From: Melitaea cinxia | Lineage: Eukaryota; Arthropoda; Insecta; Lepidoptera; Nymphalidae | Reading direction: 5' to 3' | Length of the DNA: 64,000 nucleotides | Assembly (NCBI RefSeq): GCF_905220565.1 | Contig: NC_059418.1 | Span: forward strand, 12,053,941 to 12,117,940 | Shown here: positions 11,005-22,000 of the stretch, one piece after another | Position numbering within the stretch: position 1 is the stretch's first letter | How the letters are laid out: each line of letters opens with the position of its first letter | The notes under the pieces: generated by a model | Told to the model about the DNA's origin: nothing | Database searches by the model: none | Seen by the model: the letters and a program-made list of their open reading frames with translations, nothing else | Position numbers and translations under genes: made by a program

Positions 11005-11700
11005 CTGACTGTGAGCTACTCCAAAAACATCTTGATAAGTTATTGGTATACTGTAGAAACTTTTTGAATTTAAACATAAATAAAAATAATGTAATAACAT
11101 TCTCGAGAAGCCCAAAACCCTAAGTTTTTTTTAAATTTTTTTATTAATCATTATACATATTTCAATTCACATCTTAAGAAGTAAATATGTACACATAGTT
11201 TTGATATAAATCATGTCCGCGTGGAATTGTGCCAAAAATGCTGCATCCCTAAACTCTAAGTTCGATTATAATTTAGACAATATGGCACTAACGCGTGTCA
11301 CGGAAGTAAGAGACCTTGGTATTGTATTCGACAATAGACTAACGCTTGACAAGCATCTGCATTATATAATCCTCAAAGCCCAACGTATGCTTGATGATCG
11401 CTACTCTAGCGATCGGACCGCCTTTGTACACTGTTTTTTTTTATTTGTAATATGTTATTGCGTTGATCGTTGTTGTGTACAATAAAGAGTATCCTACTAT
11501 GCTTGGTTATGTTTAAGGATAGGTAGGGATTTTAAATACAGCTCAACACTCACACCTCTTTGATTCATATATCAGACCTCTACTTGAGTGTGGTTCTGTT
11601 GTGTGAAATCCGCAGTACAAAGCTCAGATTAACGGATTCGACAGAGCTTTTAAACTTTATTTAAAACATTATAAGTTCCGTTTTCAGACATATAACATAG
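11005..11700 (+). pseudogene. Relic of a Jockey/CR1-type LINE reverse transcriptase
   Basis: Plus-strand pieces align by eye with the C-terminal half of the LINE at 34825-36624. 11005-11121 reads SDCELLQKHLDKLLVYC and later NLNINKNNVITFSRS. 11242-11396 includes TRVTEVRDLGIVFDNRLT. 11500-11700 continues after frame breaks. An unrelated AT-rich repeat splits the first two pieces, and a CR1-like tail (11397-11500) is inserted after CGTATGCTTG. It is non-functional. Confidence 0.6.
11397..11500 (+). mobile_element. CR1-like LINE tail nested in the LINE relic
   Basis: Contains GCGATCGGACCGCCTTTGTA and ends CAATAAAGAGTATCC. It is flanked by TATGCTTG on both sides (about 11390 and 11499), which looks like an 8-bp target-site duplication. 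Extreme 5' truncation is typical of LINEs. Confidence 0.5.
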
Positions 11701-11760
11701 ACGAATTGAAAGGGATCAGATGTTTTTGTGCAAACTTCTTAATAATTATGTTGATTCACC

Positions 11761-12483
11761 TTTTTAACCGACTTTCAAAAAAGGAGGAGGTTCTCAATTC
11801 GACTGTATTTTTTTTTTATGTATGTTACATCAGAACTTTTGATCGTGTGGACCGATTTCGACAATTTTTTTTTAATCGAAAGGTGGTGTGTGCCAATTGG
11901 TCCCATTTTAACTTTCTACTGGATGTACGGATTTTTATAATTCTTTTTTTGTTGGAAAGGAGATATCCCTAGTTTAGTACCATGATAGGGAAACCAGGAT
12001 CTGATGATGGGATCCTAGAGAAATCGAGGGAACTTCTTGAAAATCCGCAATAACTTTTTATTAGGTTTACCGATTTTAATGATTTTTAATTGAATCGAAA
12101 GCCGAAGTTTATCATGTGGTCATATTTAAATTTCATCGAGAGCTGATAACTACTTTTTGAGTAATCTTTGATAATGCGTTGTTACTTGACTATTTTTTCG
12201 TCGATCTACGTTGTATTACTCGTCGATGTAATTGAAGTCGGTTTTTTTTCGTTTGCGAGCAAACACAATTATGTTGGAAAGAAGATATCCCTAGTTTAGT
12301 ACCATGATAAGCTGATGTTTATCATGTGGTCACATATAAATTTTATGGAGATCTGATAACAACGTTTTGAGTAATCTTTGATAACGCGTAGTTACTTGAC
12401 TATTTTTTCGTCGATCTACGTTGTATTACTCGTCGATGTAATTGAAGTCGGTTTTTTTTTCGTTTGCGAGCAAACACAATTAT
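11761..12483 (-). repeat. Family A repeat followed by a second partial copy
   Basis: First copy 11761-12272, reversed, with one end of the core deleted. A ~210-base partial copy (12273-12483) with its own GTTTGCGAGCAAACACAATT end abuts it in the same orientation. Confidence 0.7.
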
Positions 12484-12639
12484 AATATAATAATGTTATA
12501 CTATTGGTCGCCCAGAGGTCGAAATTCGTCCATAATTCAAAATTAAAATTAAAGAAACGCACAAAATTATGAAAATATAAAGAACCTTTTTGAAAAATTT
12601 CAATTTGATTACAGACTGACGATCAACAAAAGAGTATAA

Positions 12640-12845
12640 TAGGCATGTGTGTGTGTGTAAAATACACGGTAGTGTGTGTAATGTTTCTTTTATTGATTTA
12701 CTATATTTTTATGCATAATTTAAAAATGTTAGCATTCTGCACTCGTCTATATAAACTATAAGTGTGCGAAATCTCACACTCCTCCGTCCGCGCAATTTTC
12801 GTAAAAAGGGGTACAAAGTTTTTGCTTCACTTTTTGGAAAGAGAT
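12640..12845 (+). repeat. Dispersed repeat M
   Basis: Shares TTTTATGCATAATT, CATTCTGCACT and TATAAACTATAAGTG blocks with the reversed copy at 45600-45790. 12846-13256 shows nothing recognisable. Confidence 0.4.
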
Positions 12846-13256
12846 ATTAAAGTCTGAAGCGAAGCGTTACAATTTTAGTTAAATAGTTTAGTTTCTATTA
12901 AATTGTAATCATTCGAACAATAAATAGCTCGACAACAGCTCGCTGCCACACATCGGATAGCAGATACACCTAATAACACATATCATGCGTCAAAACCCGA
13001 AGTATGCTCACACGAGGTATGTATAAAAATTCAACAATAAGTAATTTCTTGAACAAACACGAGCGCTGTATTGTATTCAAGTTATTTATTATATTGACTG
13101 TTCGAAATTACGAGGACTGTGTCAACAGGTTTTGTTTCTGTTGAGCCGTTAGAGGTCATCGGTTTTTGAGGTCACGTGACAGAATTATGGCGCTGTATTT
13201 CGTGCAAAATATGTCATAATAGATCGATGATGATGGGCGTTTTTATAATAAACAAT

Positions 13257-13445
13257 CGCTCTGGTGTAGTGGTACGAGTAGTCGCCTAAAACAACGACGG
13301 TTTGCGGTTTCGATTCCCGCTCGGGATGGATTTTGTATTTGTACAAATTTTTTTTCAGTCATGTCCTTGTGGGTCTTAAGCCGTCGGTCCCGGTTGTTAT
13401 CATGTACACCTGATAGCGATCGTTACTCATAGTAGGGAATATATA
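13257..13445 (+). mobile_element. tRNA-derived SINE, different head
   Basis: The head GCTCTGGTGTAGTGGTACGA and B box GGTTTCGATTCCCG differ from the other SINEs here. The body joins the shared CGGTCCCGGTTGTTATCATG segment. The head may derive from a Gly- or Glu-type tRNA. Confidence 0.5.
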
Positions 13446-13591
13446 CAACCCGCAGTGACTCCTTTTTAACCAACTTAAAAAAAAGAAAATTTATTTTGAT
13501 TAGCCAATTTGATTAAGAGCTAACGACGAGTTTTCGATTCAGTGTGCTAACGCATATTCACTTGATTATGTTCTCGTCAACTGCATTACAT

Positions 13592-13915
13592 TACAGCCTT
13601 TACAATCCACTACTGCACATAGGCCTCCACAAGTTTACGCCAAAAATAGCGTGAACTCATGTGTTTTGCCCATAGTCACCACGCTGGGCAGGCGGGTTGG
13701 TGACCGCAGGGCTGGCTTTGTCGCACAGAAGACGCTGCTGCCCGTCTTCGGCCTGTGTATTTCAAAGCCAGCAGTTGGATGGTTATCCCGCCATCGGTCG
13801 GCTTTTTAAGTTCCAAGGTGGTAGTGGAACTGTGTTATCCCTTAGTCGCCTCTTACGACACCCACGGGAAGAGAGCGGGTGGCTATATTCTTTAGTACCG
13901 TAGCCACACAGTACA
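13592..13915 (-). mobile_element. LINE 3'-end repeat, near full length
   Basis: Runs from ACAGCCTTTACAATCCAC to GTACCGTAGCCACACAG. The (CAT)n tail is missing. Long open frames across it are repeat shadows shared with 24611 and 23975. Confidence 0.75.
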
Positions 13916-14090
13916 ATGCATTGTATAGTAATAACTTAAGTCGGTATTTTTGTTTGTTTCTAAACAATTACAGCTCCTATACATCTCCGGTATGATTAAT
14001 TAATAAACTCTTTAACTTGCAAAATGACGATCGAAGAGGTTTTAAAAAAACGTACTTGGATAATGGGTTGTTTTGATTTATTGGTTACTA

Positions 14091-14416
14091 GCTGCTGCCC
14101 GCGACGTCGTCTGCGTGAGCGCTATACAGCGCCAAAACTCGTTCTCCGTAGGTGATAGCGTGATTATTTGTAGCCTATATGTTGACCCGACTTCTTAATA
14201 ATATTCGTGCCAAATTTGAAGTAAATCCATGCGGTACTTTTTAAGTTTATCCCGGACATACGTACAGACAAACAGACAAACAGACAAAAATTCTAAAAAC
14301 TATATTTTTGGCTTCGGTATCGATTGTAGATCACACCCCAAGTATTATTTTAAAAAATATTCAATGTACAATTTTGACCTTCCTACCATTTTACTATATA
14401 TGTGTAGATCATTTTG
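14091..14416 (+). mobile_element. Dispersed repeat J
   Basis: Starts ACTAGCTGCTGCCCGCGACG and ends TATATGTGTAGATC. It matches 52211-52655 through GTTGACCCGACTTCTTAATA and CGATTGTAGATCACACCCC. Class unresolved. Confidence 0.5.
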
Positions 14417-14544
14417 GTAAGTATAAGTCAGATAAATAACAAAGATGATGGGGTTCAGTAACACATCCATTCATTACATGAACTTATAAATATTGTAAAT
14501 TTTAACGACTTTCTCGATTAAATATGCAAAGAAAGAAAGAACAC

Positions 14545-15163
14545 TTTTTAACCGACTTCCAAAAAAGGAGGAGGTTCTCAATTCGACTGTATATATATAT
14601 ATATATTTTTATGTATGTTACATCAGAACTTTTGACTGGGTGGAGCGATTTCGACAAATTTTCTTTTAATCGAAAGGTGGTGTGTGCCAATTGGTCCCAT
14701 TTAAATTTATTTGAGATCTAACAACTACTTTTCGAGCTATATCTAATAATGCGTTTTTACTTGACGCTTTTTTCGTCGACTTACGTTGTATTATACCGCA
14801 TAACTTTCTACTGGATGTACCGATTTTGATAATTCTTTTTTTGTTGGAAAGAAGATATCCTTAGTTTAGTACCATGATAAGAAAACCAGGATCTGATAAT
14901 GGGATCCCAGAGAAATCGAGGGAACTTCTTGAAAATCCGCAATAACTTTTTACTGGGTGTACCGATTTTAATAATTTTTAATTTAATCGAAAGCTGATGT
15001 TTATCATGTGGTCACATATAAATTTCATTGAGATCTGATAACTACTTTTTGAGTAATCTTTGATAACGCGCAGTTACCTGAGTATTTTTTCGTCGATCTA
15101 CGTTGTATTACTCGTCGATGTAATTGAAGTCGGTTTTTTTTCGTTTGCGAGCAAACACAATAA
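14545..15163 (-). repeat. Family A repeat, near full length
   Basis: Reversed copy with both ends intact; an (AT)n run at 14592-14606 replaces the usual T-run after TTCGACTGT. Confidence 0.75.
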
Positions 15164-15213
15164 TTTACTAGCCGTATTTTGGTAACAGTTTACAAATTAG
15201 AAACATTATATAG

Positions 15214-15502
15214 TAAAAAAAGTGTGTGCGTACAAAGTATACGTGTCAGAAGTGAAACTTCTTTGGCAAACTAATTTTTAAGTCTCATTTATATTTAAAC
15301 AAATCTAAAGCTTTAGATTTCCGTTCCAGCGCCATCTAGTTCGCTTGCAATGTAATACTATCGATATTAATGTAACAACCTAGTTTCTATAGTACACGCT
15401 AAGTGGCTCTGTTATTCGACAAAACGTTGCCGTTTCATCAAAACGTTGCCTTTTCATCCGTAAAAAATTTACCCTCATGCGCCTAAACAACTTTTACTTC
15501 AA
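15214..15502 (+). mobile_element. MITE G, about 290 bp
   Basis: Inverted ends: GAAGTGAAACTTCTTTGG at 15250 and, at 15480, GCCTAAACAACTTTTACTTC. The first 13 bases are themselves palindromic. The core has GCGCCATCTAGTTCGC. Other copies: 17096, 32174 and 49226. Confidence 0.6.
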
Positions 15503-15617
15503 AACTTGGTTGTCTGTAAAGTTGGTTTACGGACGATAGTTTAACGTGACAACGTCATAACAAAAAAATCTAGATCGTCGAACATCCTCGAACGGTCCTC
15601 GAACGGTTCTCGAACGA

Positions 15618-15716
15618 TAAATATTTATATTACACCCAGACTCGGGGCGGGAATCGAATCCACAACCCTCGGAGCAGAAAGCAGAGTCACTACGACCTGC
15701 GCCAACGGGTTAGTCA
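15618..15716 (-). mobile_element. tRNA-derived SINE type E, head only
   Basis: The minus strand has a head of the GCGCAGGTCGTAGTGACTC type and a B box GATTCGATTCCCGCC. Confidence 0.55.
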
Positions 15717-15795
15717 TTATATTAAAAATGCTTCAATCTGTGGTCCTTATGTAAGAAATTACTTTAAAAAATAATTTCGATCTAGCGGGTACATC

Positions 15796-15895
15796 GTTCC
15801 ATAGCTTAATTGGCTAGAGCGCCGACACGGTCAGTCGGAGACGCGTTCGAACCCCGCTGGAGCGGTCAATTTTTGATATGATATTCAAAAATGTT
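15796..15895 (+). mobile_element. tRNA-like element, copy 1
   Basis: GTTCCATAGCTTAATTGGC, anticodon-like stem CCGAC/GTCGG, and a T arm with a 2-base deletion compared with 34045-34115. The tail TTTTTGATATGATATTC is shared with that copy. The base before the anticodon is C rather than the invariant T, so a working tRNA is unlikely. Confidence 0.5.
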
Positions 15896-16034
15896 TATAA
15901 TATCCTCCTTTTTTTGAAGTCGATTACTAAATAATACCACATGAAAATCAAGAGTTAAATCTAAGTGAAGTTAAATAAAAGCTTGTAACGAAATAAAAGT
16001 TTCTTTTATTCATAAACGTCACGTAAAAATTAAT

Positions 16035-16040
16035 TTTATT
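16035..16040 (-). terminator. Polyadenylation signal AATAAA
   Basis: On the minus strand, AATAAA lies 17 bases past the stop codon at 16057-16059 of the nine-exon gene. Confidence 0.5.
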
Positions 16041-16056
16041 AATAATTAATCGATGT

Positions 16057-19000
16057 CTAATTTATCGGCGAGCGTAACTTGCGATCGTTTTCCGGTCTTG
16101 CCGTCGAGTGGTGGTGGTGGTGAGCGGTGGTAGTTTCGGGTGACTCAGTTTCCGTTTCCGTCGGTTCACTTGTTACCTATTAAATAAATATATATAAAGT
16201 TTTAAAAGTGAAACTCTCACAGGGCGTAAAAAGACGTCACACCTTAGGGTGAGGGGTCCAAATTTGTTTTCTAAATATCTATAAAATAAATGAAATTGAA
16301 GTGACTGATGTAATATTAAAATAACCGTTTTTAACTAAATTCATATGTATGTATACACGGTACATATACCAAAATAATATTTTTATAATTTTTGCTTGTC
16401 TGTCTGTATGTTTGTTCCGGTCTGAAACGTCTGGACCGATTTTGACCGGCCTTTTACTGGCAGATTGCTGATGTTAGGAGTTACTTAGGCTACTAGGTTT
16501 GGGTCTTTTCTTGTGGATCTCCCCACCGTGCCTCGAAGAGCACGTTCAGCCATCGGTCCCGGTTGTTATCATGTACACCTGACAGCGAGCGTTACTCATA
16601 GTAGGGAGGATGAACCACTAACTATACACTAACCTCACAATGTAAACCCAATAATTATTAAAATAATTATTGTTACGTACCACTAACAAGTATTAAATTT
16701 ATTATTACAATTATTACGTATTAATTGAACATTATAAACATAGCGATACAACAGCGAAAAGCAGCTGAGTGTATCTTTCTCGCTCGGGTACACTCGGTAG
16801 TTCCGAGTTCACCCGATCGAGCCTTTCACCTCAGAGCGTGACGGATCAGCCTAACTAACGAAAAAATGTGTCACAGTTTAAATTGAATCTAAGTTTGTGA
16901 CAAAAATGAAGTTTAGTCACAACATTTCGTACCACGTGGTCATGTTCTGTTGTAGTTGACATGGGCTGATCGCCACCGTTGGGCAACTGCGTCGAGATAG
17001 GCAGGCTGTCCTCACCACTAAAGCCTGCTATGAACTCGTGAAGAGCCTGGCTGTAATATAATTACAGTAATATTACAATTACAGTAATTACAATTTTTGA
17101 AGTGAAACTTCTTAAGGCGTATGGAGGGTAAAATGTTTACGAAGGATCAAACGTGTCACAGCGTCATGAGTCACGAATTTTTAAACGTCCATACCACGTT
17201 GAATACACCGGTTCTCGTCCGATCACCGAAGTTAAGCAATGTCGGGCGCGGTCAGTAATTGGATGGGTGACCGTATGGGAACACCGCGTGATTTTTGCTT
17301 TTTGTTTTTTTTCAATTCGTTTTTTTTAAATTAGTTTGCCAAGAACTTTCGAAACGAACAATCCATAGAGCGACTCGTTGTCCAAGGGCAGGTAGAGGGC
17401 AAGTGGTCACGCGGTCGATCACCTACGCGTTGGACAGACCTCATCAAAGCTGCGACACAGACCTCCATAGTCCAGAGTTCTCGAGACGCTGAAAACCGCA
17501 TCAAGTGGAGACGTATAGCGGGGGATGCTTTAGCCAATGAATCGTCGTCAACCACGACCACTCTGTCAAGAGTGAACGACTGAGAAGAAGAAGAAAGAGT
17601 TTGCCAAGGAAGTTTTACTTCTGACATGTGTACTTTGTACGCACGGAATTTTTATTATTATTACTGGATTTGTTCGTGCAATAATACTTACCCGAAATGC
17701 TCATAGGTTAAATCATGAACACGTTTTTTCTCCTCTAACGTAAGATGTGAACGATATTTTAAGTACTCATCAAGATTAATTATTTTCGTTTTTTTCGATT
17801 TTAATTTTGATACTTTACGCTTTTTGTCAAGATAAGTGCTGCAATTAATAAAATATTATCATCAATACATATAATAAAAATGTAACGGGTCAGATCAGTC
17901 TGTACACCTGATAGCGGTCGTTACTCATAGTAGGGAATATATCCGCCAACCCGCATTGGAGCAGCGTGGTGGATTAAGCTCTGATCCTACTCCTACATGG
18001 GGAAAGAGGCCTAGTAGTGCCATTTTACAGGCTGAATCGTTATAGGTGAAATAGTGGTCAAAGGCAAGCCTATTGTATTAAAAAAAATGGAAGATATACA
18101 AGAAAAAATATTATTGGGGCCTTCATCAACGCAAATAGTATGTAACAATGATTGTCAGAATTTTTGTCTGTTTGTCTGTGCGTTTGTGCACGCTAATCTC
18201 AGAAACGGCTTATCCGATTTATATGTGGTTTTCACTAATACATTTTAGTAAGCTTCACTTACATTTAGTGTTTGTTTCATGTCAATCGTCTCATAAATAA
18301 AAAAGTAATGCACATTCGCACAAGAATAACGCTGAAAATGTAAATACATACTCAAAACCGACTTCAATTACATCGACGAGTAATACAATGTAGATCGACG
18401 AAAAAATAGTCAAGTAACTACGCGTTATCAAAGATTACTCAAAAAGTAGTTATCAGATCTCAATAAAATTTATATGTGACCACATGACAAACATCAGCTT
18501 TCGATTTCTTTTCTTTCGAAAAATTATCAAAATCGGTACACCCAGTAAAAAGTTATTGCGGATTTTTGAGAGTTTCTCTCGATTTCTCTGGGATCCCATC
18601 ATCAGATCCTGGTTTCCTTATCATGGTACTAAACAAGGGATATCTCCTTTCCAACAAAAAAAGAATTATCAAAATCAGTACATCCAGTAGAAAGTTATAC
18701 GGTATAATACAACGTAGGTCGACGAAAAAAGCGTCAAGTAAAAACGCATTATTAGATATAGCTCGAAAAGTAGTTGATAGATCTGAAATAAATTTATATG
18801 GGACCAATTGGCATACACCACCTTTCGATTAAAACAAAATTTGTCGAAATCGGTCTACCCGGTCAAAAGTTCTGATGTAACATAAAAAAAAAAAAAAAAA
18901 ATACAGTCGAATTGAGAACCTCCTCCTTTTTTGGAAGTCGGTTAAAAAGGCGGACGAAGACGCGGGTACAGCTTGTTTGTAATATTGTAGTAAAACTTGT

Positions 19001-22000
19001 TGATCGTCGAAACTTCATGAAGCAAACGTGATGCCATAACAAATATACAGACATAGACACAAAAAGTATTAACATACTAGCTGTACCCGCGACTTCGTCC
19101 GCGTGGAATTTACCAAAAACGGCAGAAGTGAAAATTATGTAAAGTGGCCTGCAAGAGTGAGATAGATATGTGTTTCTTGTCTTTATCCTGTCGCCATTTT
19201 GTTTTATCGAATTTCGAATTAAAACGTTTTATTAAACGGTTTTATTTAGCTCACCCCGTTTGTTTTATTTATTATTCATGGGTCAAATTTAGTAATTCAA
19301 ATTTCACCCTCTTCCTGTCAACCGATTAATCTGAAATTTTGTATACACTTTGGATTTTGGTGACAATACAATTATGTTTATTCATTATCATTATAAATTC
19401 AAGATGGCCGCCGCTACAAAATGGCGGATAATTTATGTTTTATTAATCCCATCAATATGGGTATCAAATGAAAGGGCTCAACAAGCAGAATACAATATAC
19501 TATAAAAAATCGAAATCCAAGATGGCGGCCGCTACAAAATGGCGGATAACGTAGGTTTTATCGATCCCATCAATATGGGTATCAAATGAAAGTGCTCAAC
19601 CAGTTTAATCAATGTACTATATAAAATTAAAATCCAAGATGGCGGCCTCTACAAAATGGCGGATAACTTAGGTTTTATCAATCCTATCAACATGGGTATC
19701 AAATGAAAGGTCTCAACAAGTAGAATACAATTTACTATGCAAAATTGAAATCTAAGCTGGCCGCCGCTACCAAATGTCTGATAACAATTTTTTATCAATC
19801 CCACCAATATGGGTATCAAATAAAAGAGCTTGACAAGAAGAATACAGTGCACTATACAACCTCAATATTTAAGATGGGCCTTGCAATAATGAAGCACTAA
19901 ATGAATTAAACAGAATGCGAAATAAAAACTAAAAACTAGAAAATAAAAATAGGTAAAAAAACTTTTTAAGTTAAACGGTTTTATGTTAAACATACATTGC
20001 AATGTTTAAGATAAATGTACTAAAAACCAAAAAATAATAAAATAGATACAGTCGTGAGAATTATAAACATATGCATAGACTAGACTAAAATAAAACCGTG
20101 GGGCACGTCAATTGTCTACAATCGTTGATTAAAATGTTTGTTTTGTAATGTTACACTATAATTAGGCAGTTGTTCAACCGACAACGATGGACGTGTGATA
20201 AGTAGGGCTAGAATGTGGAAACAAGCTAGTAAGCTCGATTATAAGCGAGTTTTAGGGTTTCATAGTGGTGAGCGAGTAGTACTTTTATCATATGTTTTGT
20301 CGATTAAAGACAAACTACGAGCAGTGAAACGATTCCTCGCCAGCCAGCAGTGTGAATGTCCAACGATAAACTAGTTGAAACATCTCTTTTATTTACATGG
20401 AGTGTATAACTATTGGAATTTCCATGAGCAAGAAAATAGTAAGTAATTTCCTCACCGTCTGCGGGCCAACTGCCTATTTTAACGACGAATTAAACGATTC
20501 TTCTATCGCACATTAAGTCGATAATTTGTAGACAATTGACGTGCCCCACGGTTTTATTTTAGTCTAGTCTATGCATATGTTTATAATTCCCACGACTGTA
20601 TCTATTTTATTATTTTTTGGTTTTTAGTACATTTATCTTAAACATTGCAATGTATGTTTAACATAAAACCGTTTAACTTAAAAAGTTTTTTTACCTATTT
20701 TTATAAAAAGTTTCATTTCAAATAAAATCAGCCGAAAAATTAAAACGACTCGGGGCCCTGAATCTTAAAATACCCCACTGGATATCTCTTACCTCAGTAT
20801 GGATTACCTGGATTAGGCTAAGTTTTAATAAAATTAAGAAAGTAATTATAAATGGTTTTGTCCTGTTGGGACACAACCAGACAAAAATATATTATAACTA
20901 ACTGTGCCCGCGACTTCATCCGCGTGGAATATTACTTAAAAGTTGTTGTTCAGTTCGCAGAGTTGTAGCCTAAGTTACTCCGTATTATATCAGCTATCAG
21001 CCAGTGAAACTCGCGTCAAAATCGGTCCACCCGTTTCAAAGATTAGCCGGAACAAACAGACAGACAATTAGACATAAATTGTATTTTTTTTATTTTAGTA
21101 GGTACATGTACCGTGTATTTTAACATTACAAACAGACACTCCAATTTTATTTATTTGTATAGATAATAGTACAACAGGCAACTTTTGTAGCATAACAACG
21201 TTCGAATATAAATATACTTACTTGAAATTACGACTGTCGAAGGTCCGCAATTGTGTAGAATTTGGCAAAAACATTTTTGTCAACTTCTCCTCAAGCCGAT
21301 TTCTGTAGTGACCCATAGCATCATGGTAAATCACCTCCATGGTATTCAGCAACTCAGACAACTGAGAAATATATATTTGTTAATTGATTTCAACGCACGC
21401 CGCGTTGGCGCAGCGGTCATAGCTTGGATTGTACCTGTTGCGCTGGCGGTTGCGGGTTCGATCCCCGCACATGACAAACATTTGTATTAGCCACACAGGT
21501 GTTTGCCGTGGACTCGGTGTTTGTGCAGTCCTAGTGGGTCTCCCTTTTTAACCGACTTCCAAAAAAGGAGGAGGTTCTCAATTCGACTGTATTTTTTTTT
21601 AATGTATGTTACATCAGAACTTTTGACTGGGTGGAGCGATTTCAACAAATTTTATGTTAATCGAAAGGTGGTGTGTGCCAATTGGTCCCATTTAAATTTA
21701 TTTGAGATCTAACAACTACTTTTTGAGTTATATCCAATAATGCGTTTTTACTTGACGCTTTTTTCGTCGACCTACGTTGTATTATACCGCATAACTTTCT
21801 ACTGGATGTACCGATTTTGATAATTCTTTTTTTGTTGGAAAGGAGATATCCCAAGTTTAGTACCATGATAAGAAAACCAGGATCTGATGATGGGATCCCA
21901 GAGAAATCGAGGGAACTTCTTGAAAATCCGCAATAACTTTTTACTGGGTGTACCGATTTTAATAATTTTTAATTTAATCGAAAGCTGATGTTTGTCATGT

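Larger units (their letters stand above)
17096..17650 (-). mobile_element. MITE G copy disrupted by 5S-like and LINE sequence
   Basis: The left end TTGAAGTGAAACTTCTTAAG (17096) and right end TACTTCTGACATGTGTACTT (about 17617-17640) match the termini of 15214 and 49226. Most of the MITE core is replaced by the 5S-like segment, and a LINE tail sits near the right end. Confidence 0.5.

Noticed and set aside
17295..17627. Plus and minus frames of 65 and 98 codons over the LINE tail
   Set aside because: The supported frame is 17368-17583 plus, which gives the LINE C-terminus; the others are out of frame or antisense.
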